Below are positions 26,319-34,330 of a stretch of 64,000 nucleotides of DNA, one piece after another (position 1 is the stretch's first letter; each line of letters opens with the position of its first letter). Origin of the DNA: Novosphingobium sediminicola (GTDB lineage: Bacteria; Pseudomonadota; Alphaproteobacteria; Sphingomonadales; Sphingomonadaceae); contig NZ_JACIDX010000008.1 in the NCBI RefSeq assembly GCF_014196525.1, positions 186,001 to 250,000 of the forward strand. Reading direction: 5' to 3'. The notes beneath the pieces are model-generated. The model ran no database searches. It saw only the letters and a list, made by a program, of their open reading frames with translations, and was not told the origin of the DNA. A program made the position numbers and the translations under genes.

Positions 26319-28943
26319 ATGATCACCGCCCGATTGACCCCCGCCATCCTGCGCGCCATCCGCGCGGCATCCCGTCGCCCTGCGGTCACGCTGGTTCTGG
26401 CGCTGGCGCTGGTGGCGGGCGCGCTGGCCTATGTGGCGGGGCATTTCGCCATGACCACCGACACGGGCGAGCTGATCAGCGCGAAAACGCCATGGCGTCA
26501 GGATGGCGCGGCGATTGAGGCGGCCTTTCCGCAACTGAAGGATTCGATCCTTGTCGTGGTCGATGGGCAGACGCCCGAACTGGCCGAGGATGGCGCGATC
26601 CGGCTCAGCGAAGCGCTGGGCAAGCTGGGGCCGAAAGGTCCGGTGGTGGCGGTGCGGCGGCCCGATGGGGGCGCGTTTTTTGACCGCTCGGGCCTGCTCT
26701 TTGCCGATCTGCCCGAGGTGCAGCAGACGACGCAGCGGCTGATCGACGCGCAGCCCTTGCTGGGGGGCCTTGCGGGCGATCCCAGCCTGCACGGCATTGC
26801 GGCCACCATCGACACCGTGGCCGATGGCGCGGCGCGCGGCACCCAGGACGCCTCGCGCCTTGCCGACCCGCTGGGCAAGCTGTCGGCCGCAATTGACGCC
26901 AAGCTTTCGGGCAAGGTGCAGTATTTCTCGTGGCAACGGATGTTCTCGACCGACAAGGGCTCGCTCGCCCCGCCCACGCGCCGCTTGCTGATCGTGATGC
27001 CGCGCATGGATTATGGCGATCTGGAACCGGGCGCGGCCGCTGTTGAGGCCATCCGCGCACAGGCCGCGGCGCTGGGGCTGGACACCGCCCATGGGATGCG
27101 CGTGGGCATCACCGGCGAAGTGCCGCTGGCCGATGAGGAATTCGCCTCGATCCGCGAGGGCATGGGGATGATCGGCCTTGGCATGCTGGCCGCGATGCTG
27201 GCCTGCCTGTGGCTGGCGACGCGCTCGGCCAAGATCGTGGGCGCGATCATGGTGACAATCATCGCAGGGTTGGCCATCACGCTGGCGCTGGGGTTGTTGG
27301 CGGTCGGGCGGCTCAATCTGATTTCGGTGGCGTTTATTCCGCTGTTCGTCGGGCTGGGCGTCGATTTCGGCATTCAGGTGGCGGTGCGTTTCAACCATGA
27401 GCGCCGCGCCGGGGCCGCGCCGATGGAGGCGCTGGAACGCATGGCGGCCGCTATCGGTGAACCTTTGTCCTTGGCGGCGGCGGCGATTTTCCTCGCGCTG
27501 GGCGCTTTCCTGCCCACCGATTATGTCGGCATTGCCGAACTGGGCGTGATTGCGGGCATGGGGATGATTGTCGCCTTCATGCTCAATATCACGCTGCTGC
27601 CCGCGCTGTTGATGGTACTGCAGCCTTCGGTTCCCGCATCGGATGTGGGCTGGGCCGGGGCCGCGCCGCTCGATGCCTTTTTGCATCGGCATCGGCGTGA
27701 TGTGCTGATCGCCTTTGTCGGGGCCATGCTGCTCTCGGTGGTAACGCTGGTCTGGGTCAAATTCGACTTCAACCCGCTGCACCTGCGCGATCCCCACAGC
27801 CCGGCGATGCGCGAGCTTTCGATCCTGATGGAGGATGCGGACCGCACGCCCAACACGATCACCATCCTTACCCCCAATGTGGCCGCCGCCGACGATCTGG
27901 AGGCGCGCCTGAGCCGCCGCAAGGAAGTGGCCCACGCGATCACCATCGACAGTTTCGTGCCCGAGGCGCAAGGGGTTAAACTGGCGCTGATTTCGGACGC
28001 CTCGCTGCTGCTGGACGCGACGATCAATCCTTTCGACTTTCCGCCCGCCAGCGATGATGCGGCCACCGTGGCGGCGCTGAACAAGGCAGCCTTATCGCTC
28101 AAGGCTCTGGCCGCGCGGCCCGGCGCGACCGCCGCGCCCGCCGCGCATCTGAGCGCCAGCTTTACCGCTCTGGCCGCCGCCTCCCCGGCCCAGCGCGAGG
28201 CGGTCAGCGCCATGCTGGTGCCGCCGCTGGGCCTGACGCTGGACAAGATCCGCGCCTCGCTGACCGCCAGCGAGGTGACGCGCGAGAACCTGCCCGAGGA
28301 GATCCGCCGCGACTGGCTGGCCAAGGATGGCCGCGCGCTGGTGCAGGTAACGCCCAGAATCGATGGCGCCGGGAATGGCACCGACAATGCCGCCATCGCG
28401 CGCTTTACCGCCGCCGTGCGCGCAGAGGCGCCGCGCGCCACCGGCCTGCCCGTGGCGACGCAGGAGGCGGCCAAGACCGTCGCCCATGCCTTTATCACGG
28501 CGGGCATTCTGGCGCTGGCGCTGGTGTCGCTCCTGCTCTGGCTGGTGCTGCGTTCGGTGCGCGAGGTGGCCTTTACGCTGGCACCGGTGGTGCTGTCGGG
28601 GTTCCTGACGCTAGGCACATGCGTGGCGATCGGGCAACCGTTGAACTTTGCCAATATCATCGCCTTTCCGCTGCTGTTCGGGGTGGGCGTGGCGTTTCAC
28701 ATCTATTTCGTCATGGCATGGCGTTCGGGCGTGGGCGATCTGTTGCAGACCTCGCTGGCCCGCGCGGTTCTGTGCAGCGCGCTGGCCACCGGTTCGGCCT
28801 TTGGCGCGCTGTGGTTCAGCGCCCATCCCGGCACGGCCAGCATGGGGCTGATCCTGATGCTGTCCTTGGTCTGGACGCTGATCTGCGCGCTGATCTTTGA
28901 GCCTGCGCTGCTGGGTCCTGTGCATAAGAAGGATAAGCCATGA
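26319..28943 (+). CDS. hpnN: HpnN, RND/MMPL-type hopanoid transporter
   Basis: HpnN moves hopanoids to the outer membrane. The 874-residue protein has the MMPL/RND layout. TM1 near LVLALALVAGALAYVAG (about 24-40) is followed by a large periplasmic loop, a block of five helices (including FIPLFVGLGVDFGIQVAVRF), TM7 near IAFVGAMLLSVVTLVWV, a second loop and a second five-helix block (FPLLFGVGVAFHIYFVM). The ATG at 26319 is preferred because the first helix follows closely; the longer frame overlaps divergent hpnL. It overlaps the next gene by four bases and so leads an operon. Confidence 0.93.
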   Translation: MITARLTPAILRAIRAASRRPAVTLVLALALVAGALAYVAGHFAMTTDTGELISAKTPWRQDGAAIEAAFPQLKDSILVVVDGQTPELAEDGAIRLSEALGKLGPKGPVVAVRRPDGGAFFDRSGLLFADLPEVQQTTQRLIDAQPLLGGLAGDPSLHGIAATIDTVADGAARGTQDASRLADPLGKLSAAIDAKLSGKVQYFSWQRMFSTDKGSLAPPTRRLLIVMPRMDYGDLEPGAAAVEAIRAQAAALGLDTAHGMRVGITGEVPLADEEFASIREGMGMIGLGMLAAMLACLWLATRSAKIVGAIMVTIIAGLAITLALGLLAVGRLNLISVAFIPLFVGLGVDFGIQVAVRFNHERRAGAAPMEALERMAAAIGEPLSLAAAAIFLALGAFLPTDYVGIAELGVIAGMGMIVAFMLNITLLPALLMVLQPSVPASDVGWAGAAPLDAFLHRHRRDVLIAFVGAMLLSVVTLVWVKFDFNPLHLRDPHSPAMRELSILMEDADRTPNTITILTPNVAAADDLEARLSRRKEVAHAITIDSFVPEAQGVKLALISDASLLLDATINPFDFPPASDDAATVAALNKAALSLKALAARPGATAAPAAHLSASFTALAAASPAQREAVSAMLVPPLGLTLDKIRASLTASEVTRENLPEEIRRDWLAKDGRALVQVTPRIDGAGNGTDNAAIARFTAAVRAEAPRATGLPVATQEAAKTVAHAFITAGILALALVSLLLWLVLRSVREVAFTLAPVVLSGFLTLGTCVAIGQPLNFANIIAFPLLFGVGVAFHIYFVMAWRSGVGDLLQTSLARAVLCSALATGSAFGALWFSAHPGTASMGLILMLSLVWTLICALIFEPALLGPVHKKDKP

Positions 28944-29683
28944 GCCGCGAGAAGATCCTTCTGGCCTCGATCCACGATGTCGGCCCGCGCGCCGAGGCGC
29001 AGGTCGATCAACTGGCCGATCTGCTCTGCGAATTGCTGGGCGGCATGAATTTCGCCATGCTGGTCGTGCCCGATCACTGGAGCGAGGCGCCGCTGGCGGG
29101 CAACGCCGCCTATCAGGCCAAATTGCGGCGCTGGTCGGATATGGGCGTGGAAATGTTCGTCCATGGCTGGTTTCACAAGGATCTGGCCCAGCACAGCGGC
29201 GTGGCGGCCTTCAAGGCCAAGCATATGACCGCCAGCGAGGGCGAATTTCTGGGCCTTTCGCAGGACGAAGCGGCGCGGCGGATGGCCGACGGGCGCAAGC
29301 TGATCGAGGATATCATCGGGCGCGAAACGGCGGGCTTTATCGCACCGGCGTGGCTTTATGGGCCGGGGGCGATGGCGGCGCTGGCCGAATCGGGCTTTCC
29401 TCTGGCCGAGGATCATATGCGCGTGTGGCGCCCCGAAACCGGCGAGACATTGGCGCGCGGCCCGGTGGTGACATGGGCCAGCCGGACCAAGGGACGTCAG
29501 TTGTCCTCACGCTTCTTTGCATCTTTGGCGCGGGTGGGGCTGCATGGGCTGGATGTGGCGCGCATCGCGGTGCATCCGGGCGATACCACTGTTCCGGAAC
29601 TGATTTCCTCGATCCGCGCCACCTACAGCAGCTTTGCCGCCCGCCGCCGTCCGGCGCGCTATGGCCAATTGCTGGCAAGCTGA
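28940..29683 (+). CDS. DUF2334-like polysaccharide deacetylase
   Basis: This 247-residue protein has the polysaccharide-deacetylase layout. SIHDVGP (about 10-16) supplies the metal/catalytic Asp, the central FVHGWFHKD (about 73-81) supplies a His pair, and FIAPAWLYGP (about 134-143) is the conserved Pro-rich motif. IAVHPGDT near the end provides a further His. No signal peptide is visible, so it should be cytoplasmic. It overlaps hpnN (ATGA). Its substrate is unknown. Its operon position suggests a second deacetylase for a glycosylated lipid, analogous to HpnK but from a different family. Confidence 0.83.
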   Translation: MSREKILLASIHDVGPRAEAQVDQLADLLCELLGGMNFAMLVVPDHWSEAPLAGNAAYQAKLRRWSDMGVEMFVHGWFHKDLAQHSGVAAFKAKHMTASEGEFLGLSQDEAARRMADGRKLIEDIIGRETAGFIAPAWLYGPGAMAALAESGFPLAEDHMRVWRPETGETLARGPVVTWASRTKGRQLSSRFFASLARVGLHGLDVARIAVHPGDTTVPELISSIRATYSSFAARRRPARYGQLLAS

Positions 29684-29792
29684 ACATCAGCCCCATGGCG
29701 CGTTCAGCCCCCGTTAGAACCCAAAGCGGCATAAGCATGGCTCAAGTTGCCTACTGGCAATCACGGGCAAAGCCTGCCAAGGCGGCGCCACT

Positions 29793-30785
29793 ATGAGCGA
29801 CAAGACACCCACCGGGGCAGATCAGGAAGCACAACAGATGTTGACCCAAGGCTTTGCCCATGGCGAGGCATCTGAACCGGCCCCCGTGCGCGACATCGCG
29901 CTGGAGGAGGCCGACAAGGCCAACCAGCGCCGTTCCCGCATCGCCGGTTTCGCCAGCTCGCTGATCTCGCTGGCCATTCTGGTGGTGGTGGCGGTGCGCC
30001 TGCTCGATCTCAACCCCAAGGGGCTGATCGAGATGGTGCCGCGTTCGGCCCCGTTCTGGATCGTGTTCGTCATCAATTACATGATGCCGCCGCTGTCCGA
30101 ATGGGTAATCTATCGCCGTTTGTGGCGCATTCCGGCCTCGGGCATCCCGGCGCTGTTGCGCAAGCAGGTGTCGAACGAATTGCTGATGTCCTATCTGGGC
30201 GAGGTGCAGTTCTATGCCTGGGCGCGGGCGCGCCTTGGCATGGTGACGGCCCCGTTCGGCGCGATCAAGGATATGGCGATCCTGTCCGCATTGACCGGCA
30301 ATATCGCCACGCTGGTGATGCTGGGCGCGGCGTGGAAGATCATCCAGTCGGGCGTGATGGGCAAGGATACGACCACCGTGTTCACCTCGCTGGGCGTGGT
30401 GCTGGTGACGTCCTTTGTCATCCTGCTGTTCCGGCAAAAGCTGTTTTCGCTGCCCCGGCGCGAGCTGTTCATTATCACCGGCGTCCATTTCCTGCGCATC
30501 ATCGCCTATGTCGGGCTGACCGCGCTGCTGTGGCATCTGGTGCTGCCCGATGTGGCCTATGGTATCTGGCTGGTGCTGGCCACGCTGCGTATGTTGATTT
30601 CGCGCCTGCCGCTTGTGCCTTATAAAGACGCTGCTTTTTCTGGTCTTGCCATCTTCCTGATGGGGCATGATGATCAGATTTCATACCTGCTGGCGATGAT
30701 GGCTGTCCTTTACCCGATCGCCCATATCATCGTGGGCACGGTGTTTGCCACTGTCGACCTTATCACCTCGCGCAAAGAAGGATAA
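29793..30785 (+). CDS. Polytopic membrane protein, possibly HpnL/LPG-synthase TM-like
   Basis: This 330-residue protein has a 45-residue hydrophilic N-terminus and then about seven to eight hydrophobic segments (SSLISLAILVVVAVRLL, FWIVFVINYMMPPLSEW, ILSALTGNIATLVMLGAA, SLGVVLVTSFVILLF, LRIIAYVGLTALLWHL, ISYLLAMMAVLYPIAHIIV). The arrangement and the YRRLWRI charge pattern after the second helix recall UPF0104/LPG-synthase TM proteins, as for HpnL, but I see no defining motif. It starts 109 bp after the deacetylase gene and is followed by a 3-bp gap to the DUF2141 gene. Function unknown. Confidence 0.8.
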   Translation: MSDKTPTGADQEAQQMLTQGFAHGEASEPAPVRDIALEEADKANQRRSRIAGFASSLISLAILVVVAVRLLDLNPKGLIEMVPRSAPFWIVFVINYMMPPLSEWVIYRRLWRIPASGIPALLRKQVSNELLMSYLGEVQFYAWARARLGMVTAPFGAIKDMAILSALTGNIATLVMLGAAWKIIQSGVMGKDTTTVFTSLGVVLVTSFVILLFRQKLFSLPRRELFIITGVHFLRIIAYVGLTALLWHLVLPDVAYGIWLVLATLRMLISRLPLVPYKDAAFSGLAIFLMGHDDQISYLLAMMAVLYPIAHIIVGTVFATVDLITSRKEG

Positions 30786-30788
30786 AGC

Positions 30789-31313
30789 ATGGCCTTGTTG
30801 TTGCCCCTGATCCTTGCCGCCGAAGCGCCGGCCAAGCCGGCGGTGCCGCTGGCCTCCACGCCCGAGCTGGGCAAGGCGGAGGGCAAGTGCCGCGCGGGCG
30901 AAAGCGGACCGGCGTTTCTTGTCGATGTTATCGGTTTGAAAGACCGCACCGGCAAGCTCAAGCTGGAAGTCTATCCCAACAATGACACCGACTTTCTGAT
31001 GGACGACAATGTGCTGGTCTATCAGGGCAAGGCGTTCCGCCGAGTAGAAGAAGAGACGCCCGCCAGCGGCAATGTCCAGATCTGTGTGCGCGTTCCGGCG
31101 GCGGGGCCCTATTCGATCATGCTGCTGCATGACCGGGACAATAACCGCAAGTTCGGCTGGTGGGTCGACGGCATCGGCTTTGCCTCGAATCCGCGCCTTG
31201 GCTGGCACAAGCCCAAGGCCGCAGCGACCAAGGCGGTGGCGGGCAATGGCCCCACGCGGGTTTCGATCACGCTGAATTATCGCAACGGTCTGGGCATGTC
31301 GCCGATCAACTGA
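30789..31313 (+). CDS. DUF2141 family secreted protein, second copy
   Basis: This 174-residue protein has a short hydrophobic leader (MALLLPLILAAEAPA) and a DUF2141 domain: VDVIGLKDRTGKLKLEVYP, then GPYSIMLLHDRDNNRKFGWW, the conserved D-x-D-x-N loop, and VDGIGFASNPRLG. It is paralogous in fold to the 9443-9883 protein but differs in sequence. AAGGA lies 7 bp upstream of the ATG. It belongs to the hpnN-led gene run. Role unknown; a periplasmic or surface role is likely from the leader. Confidence 0.85.
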   Translation: MALLLPLILAAEAPAKPAVPLASTPELGKAEGKCRAGESGPAFLVDVIGLKDRTGKLKLEVYPNNDTDFLMDDNVLVYQGKAFRRVEEETPASGNVQICVRVPAAGPYSIMLLHDRDNNRKFGWWVDGIGFASNPRLGWHKPKAAATKAVAGNGPTRVSITLNYRNGLGMSPIN

Positions 31314-31331
31314 TGCCGATCAACTGATGCA

Positions 31332-31354
31332 GGCGTGACACACCGTGTCACGCC
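31332..31354 (+). terminator. Compact hairpin after the DUF2141 gene
   Basis: A perfect 10-bp inverted repeat (31332-31341 and 31345-31354) with a 3-nt loop starts 18 bp after the DUF2141 stop. No T-run follows, so it may end transcription weakly or protect the 3' end. Just before it, a 14-bp stretch spanning the stop codon (GCCGATCAACTGAT) is duplicated in tandem. Confidence 0.5.
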
Positions 31355-31471
31355 CGGCGCCCTGCCTCTTGCGCTTTGCCCCGCCAGAGGCCACATGCGC
31401 CCCGGATGCCGCCCGAGGCATCAAGAGCGGACATCGGACATGCAGACCTGTCCGGCGACAGGAGGGGCCAG

Positions 31472-32665
31472 TTGCGGATCGTTGATGTTTGCGCCTTTTA
31501 CACGCCCCATGGCGGCGGGGTAAAAACCTATGTCGAGCAGAAGATGCGCATTGGCCCGGAATTGGGCCATGAGATCATCATCCTTGCCCCCGGCGACCGG
31601 CATGAGGTGATCGAGCGCGGACCGATGGCGCGGATCGTGACGATCCCGGCGCCGCGCTTTCCGCTGGACCGCAAATATTGGTATTTCAAGGATGAAGACG
31701 CGCTGCACGCGGCGATCACCGCGCTGGCGCCCGATTTCCTTGAGGTTTCATCACCATGGCGCAGCGCCAGCATGGTCGCGCGCTGGCCCGGCGATGCGCC
31801 GCGCGCGCTGGTGATGCATGCCGATCCGCTCTCGGCCTATGCCTATCGCTGGTTCGAACCGATCATGAGCCGCGAGGCCATCGACCGCAGCTTCGAGCCT
31901 TTCTGGAAACACCTGCGCGAGCTGGGCCATCAGTTCGAGCGCGTGGTCTGCGCCAGCGGCGAATTGCGCGACCGTCTGGCGGCGGGCGGCGTGGCCCATA
32001 CTGTCCTGCACCCGATGGGGATCGAGGCGGGACTGTTCAGCCCCAAGCGGCGCAGCCCTGCGCTGCGGCGGCGGTTGCTGGAAATGTGCGGCCTGCCCGA
32101 AAGCGCGAAATTGCTGATCGGCGTCGGGCGGCTCAGCCCGGAAAAGCGTTGGCCGATGATCGTGGACGCGGTGGCCGCGGCCAGCCAGTCGATGCCGATC
32201 GGGCTGGTGCTGCTGGGCGCGGGCAATCAAAAGACGCGGATTTTGAAGCAGGTCGCGGGCAATCCGCATATCAAGCTGCTGAAGGCCGAAAAGGACCGCG
32301 CCAAATTCGCCACCATTCTGGCCAGCGCCGATGCGCTGATCCATGGCTGCGAGGCCGAAACCTTCTGTATGGCCGCCGCCGAGGCGCGGGCCAGCGGGGT
32401 GCCGGTGATCGTGCCGGATCGCGGCGGGGCGGCCGACCATGCGCGCGGCGGCGCGGGCGTCACCTATAGCGCGGGCAGCGCTATGGCCGCCGCCCGCGCC
32501 ACCCTGCGCCTGCTGCGCAACCTGCCCAAGGCCTCGCCCGAGGTGAAGGTGGTGTCCACGCAGGGCCATTTCGAGGCGCTGTTTGCCGATTACGCCAGCG
32601 CCCGGCGCGGAGAGGGGCCGGAAGGCACCGCCCGGCGCCTGTCAGAAAATGTCCAGGTCGCCTGA
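31472..32665 (+). CDS. Glycosyltransferase family 4 (GT-B fold)
   Basis: This 397-residue GT-B enzyme begins [20 protein letters not shown], the classical GT4 donor/acceptor glycine-rich N-terminus. The C-terminal domain has [20 protein letters not shown], and the E-x7-E type motif [24 protein letters not shown]. The start is TTG at 31472 with AGGAGGGG immediately upstream; other in-frame starts lie further upstream without a ribosome site. It has no membrane helix, so it acts at the inner face. The acceptor is unknown; position after the hpnN run suggests a lipid acceptor. Confidence 0.85.
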   Translation: MRIVDVCAFYTPHGGGVKTYVEQKMRIGPELGHEIIILAPGDRHEVIERGPMARIVTIPAPRFPLDRKYWYFKDEDALHAAITALAPDFLEVSSPWRSASMVARWPGDAPRALVMHADPLSAYAYRWFEPIMSREAIDRSFEPFWKHLRELGHQFERVVCASGELRDRLAAGGVAHTVLHPMGIEAGLFSPKRRSPALRRRLLEMCGLPESAKLLIGVGRLSPEKRWPMIVDAVAAASQSMPIGLVLLGAGNQKTRILKQVAGNPHIKLLKAEKDRAKFATILASADALIHGCEAETFCMAAAEARASGVPVIVPDRGGAADHARGGAGVTYSAGSAMAAARATLRLLRNLPKASPEVKVVSTQGHFEALFADYASARRGEGPEGTARRLSENVQVA

Positions 32666-32763
32666 GTTTTCCTGACACTGATGTTGATACGCGCTTTGCC
32701 CCTCTTGCGCAGGGGCAGGCGATGGCCTCTTGTGCGCCAAATCCTTCTTCCTGCGGAGCTTTC

Positions 32764-34074
32764 ATGCGACACGCGATTACCGGCGCCCTCGCCTTCCTGC
32801 TTTCCACCGCTCTTTCGACATCCGGCCTGCTGGCTGCCCCGGCCCAGACGCCCGAACAGATCGCCGCCGCCGCGCTGAAGGAGGCCCCGGTATGGGACGG
32901 CCACATTGACGTGCCCGAACAATTGCGCGACCGGCGGCATAATGTCCTCAAAGGCTTCGATTTCCACGACACCACCCGCGAGCCGGGCGATGACAAGTGG
33001 AACACCGATGCCCAACCCGGGGCCAAACCCAAGATCGTGCCGATGCAGACCGATCTGACCCGCATGAAGCAGGGCCATCTTCAGGCGGTGTTCTGGTCGG
33101 TCTATGTTTCAGCCGCTTTGAACGATCAGCAGGCCGTGCAAGCCACGCTGGAGCAGGTTGATCTGATGAAGCGCATCATCGCGGCCAACCCGGCCGAGAT
33201 GCAGTTCTGCGCCGATGCCGCCTGCGTCGAAAAGGCGTGGAAAGCGGGCAAGGTCGCCAGCCTGCTGGGGGCCGAAGGGGGCCATTCGATCGGCGGCTCG
33301 CTGGCCGTGCTGCGGACCCTGCATGAAATCGGCGTGCGCTATATGACGCTCACGCACTTCAAAACGACCCCGTGGGCCGACAGCGGCACCGATGCGCCCC
33401 AGCACAATGGCCTGACGCCCTTTGGCAAGGATGTCGTGCGCGAGATGAACCGGCTGGGGATTCTGGTCGATCTCTCGCATGTCAGCCAGAAGACCATGAT
33501 GGACGCGCTGGAGGTTTCGGGCGCGCCGGTGATCTTCTCGCATTCCAACGCGCAGGCGATTTCGGGTCATCCGCGCAATGTGTCCGACGAAGTGCTGGAC
33601 AAGGTGAAGCTGAACGGCGGCGTGGTAGCGGTCAATTTCTACCCCGGCTATATCAGCCCCGGCCAATACACATGGAACGCCAACCGCGCGGGCGAAATGG
33701 CGCGGCAAAAAGCACTCCACCCCGACCGGCCCGATGTCGCCGCCGCCGCGCTGGCCGATTGGGAAAAGGCCAATCCCAAGCCCGTCGCCACGCTGGCCGA
33801 TGTCGTGGCCCATATCGACCATATCAAGCAGCGCATCGGCATCGACCATATCGCGCTCGGCTCGGACTTCGATGGCGGTTCGGTGGGGTTGCAGGGCCTG
33901 CCCGACACCTCGGCTTACCCTGCGCTCTTCGTCGAACTGGCCCGCAAGGGGTACACAAAAGAGGATCTCAAAAAGATCGCCAGCGGGAATTTCCTGCGCG
34001 TTTTGAAGGCGGCAGAGGCTTATGCGGCGGCGCATAAGGGGGATGCGGTGGTAGAGAACCCGACTTCGTTTTAA
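32764..34074 (+). CDS. Membrane dipeptidase (M19 family), secreted
   Basis: This 436-residue peptidase has a signal peptide ([20 protein letters not shown], cleavage near LLAAPA). The M19 renal-dipeptidase metal ligands are present: WDGHIDV (His47, Asp49), the bridging Glu in [10 protein letters not shown] (about 167) and His residues in LSHVS and FSHSN. SDFDG near the C-terminus is the conserved final motif. M19 enzymes cleave dipeptides including D-amino-acid ones. The ATG at 32764 is chosen for the signal peptide. It ends at repeat module 2. Confidence 0.92.
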   Translation: MRHAITGALAFLLSTALSTSGLLAAPAQTPEQIAAAALKEAPVWDGHIDVPEQLRDRRHNVLKGFDFHDTTREPGDDKWNTDAQPGAKPKIVPMQTDLTRMKQGHLQAVFWSVYVSAALNDQQAVQATLEQVDLMKRIIAANPAEMQFCADAACVEKAWKAGKVASLLGAEGGHSIGGSLAVLRTLHEIGVRYMTLTHFKTTPWADSGTDAPQHNGLTPFGKDVVREMNRLGILVDLSHVSQKTMMDALEVSGAPVIFSHSNAQAISGHPRNVSDEVLDKVKLNGGVVAVNFYPGYISPGQYTWNANRAGEMARQKALHPDRPDVAAAALADWEKANPKPVATLADVVAHIDHIKQRIGIDHIALGSDFDGGSVGLQGLPDTSAYPALFVELARKGYTKEDLKKIASGNFLRVLKAAEAYAAAHKGDAVVENPTSF

Positions 34075-34087
34075 TTAGGGAGTCTTT

Positions 34088-34313
34088 TGCCTCCGGCGGG
34101 CAAAGGGACTCGTCCCTTTGCAATCCCGTTAATGGGTAGTGGATCGTTGGCGACGTCAGGATTGGTTGATTGTTTGAAAGCCTGCGGCGCGGAAAGCTCA
34201 TCGCTAAAAGCGCCGCAGGCTCTCAAAACCATGACACGCGCGCAACCTTGCCAACCAAGCGCAGCCCCATGACGGGATTGTTAAGGGCCCCTGCCCTTAA
34301 CCCGCCGGAGGCA
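34088..34313. repeat. Intergenic palindromic module, copy 2
   Basis: Left edge TGCCTCCGGCGGG (34088-34100) leads into hairpin GCAAAGGGAC/GTCCCTTTGC (34100-34109 and 34112-34121). The centre is GCCTGCGGCGC (34180-34190) with GCGCCGCAGGC (34210-34220). The right side is GGGATTG followed by hairpin TTAAGGGC/GCCCTTAA (34281-34288 and 34293-34300) and edge CCGCCGGAGGCA. It lies between convergent stops of the dipeptidase (34074) and subtilase (34331). Its two end hairpins are of different types. Confidence 0.92.
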
Positions 34314-34330
34314 CCCACCTGCTAAAATCC

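Noticed and set aside
26304-27971. 555-residue minus-strand frame opposite hpnN
   Set aside because: Gln/His/Arg-rich antisense shadow without domain or ribosome site.
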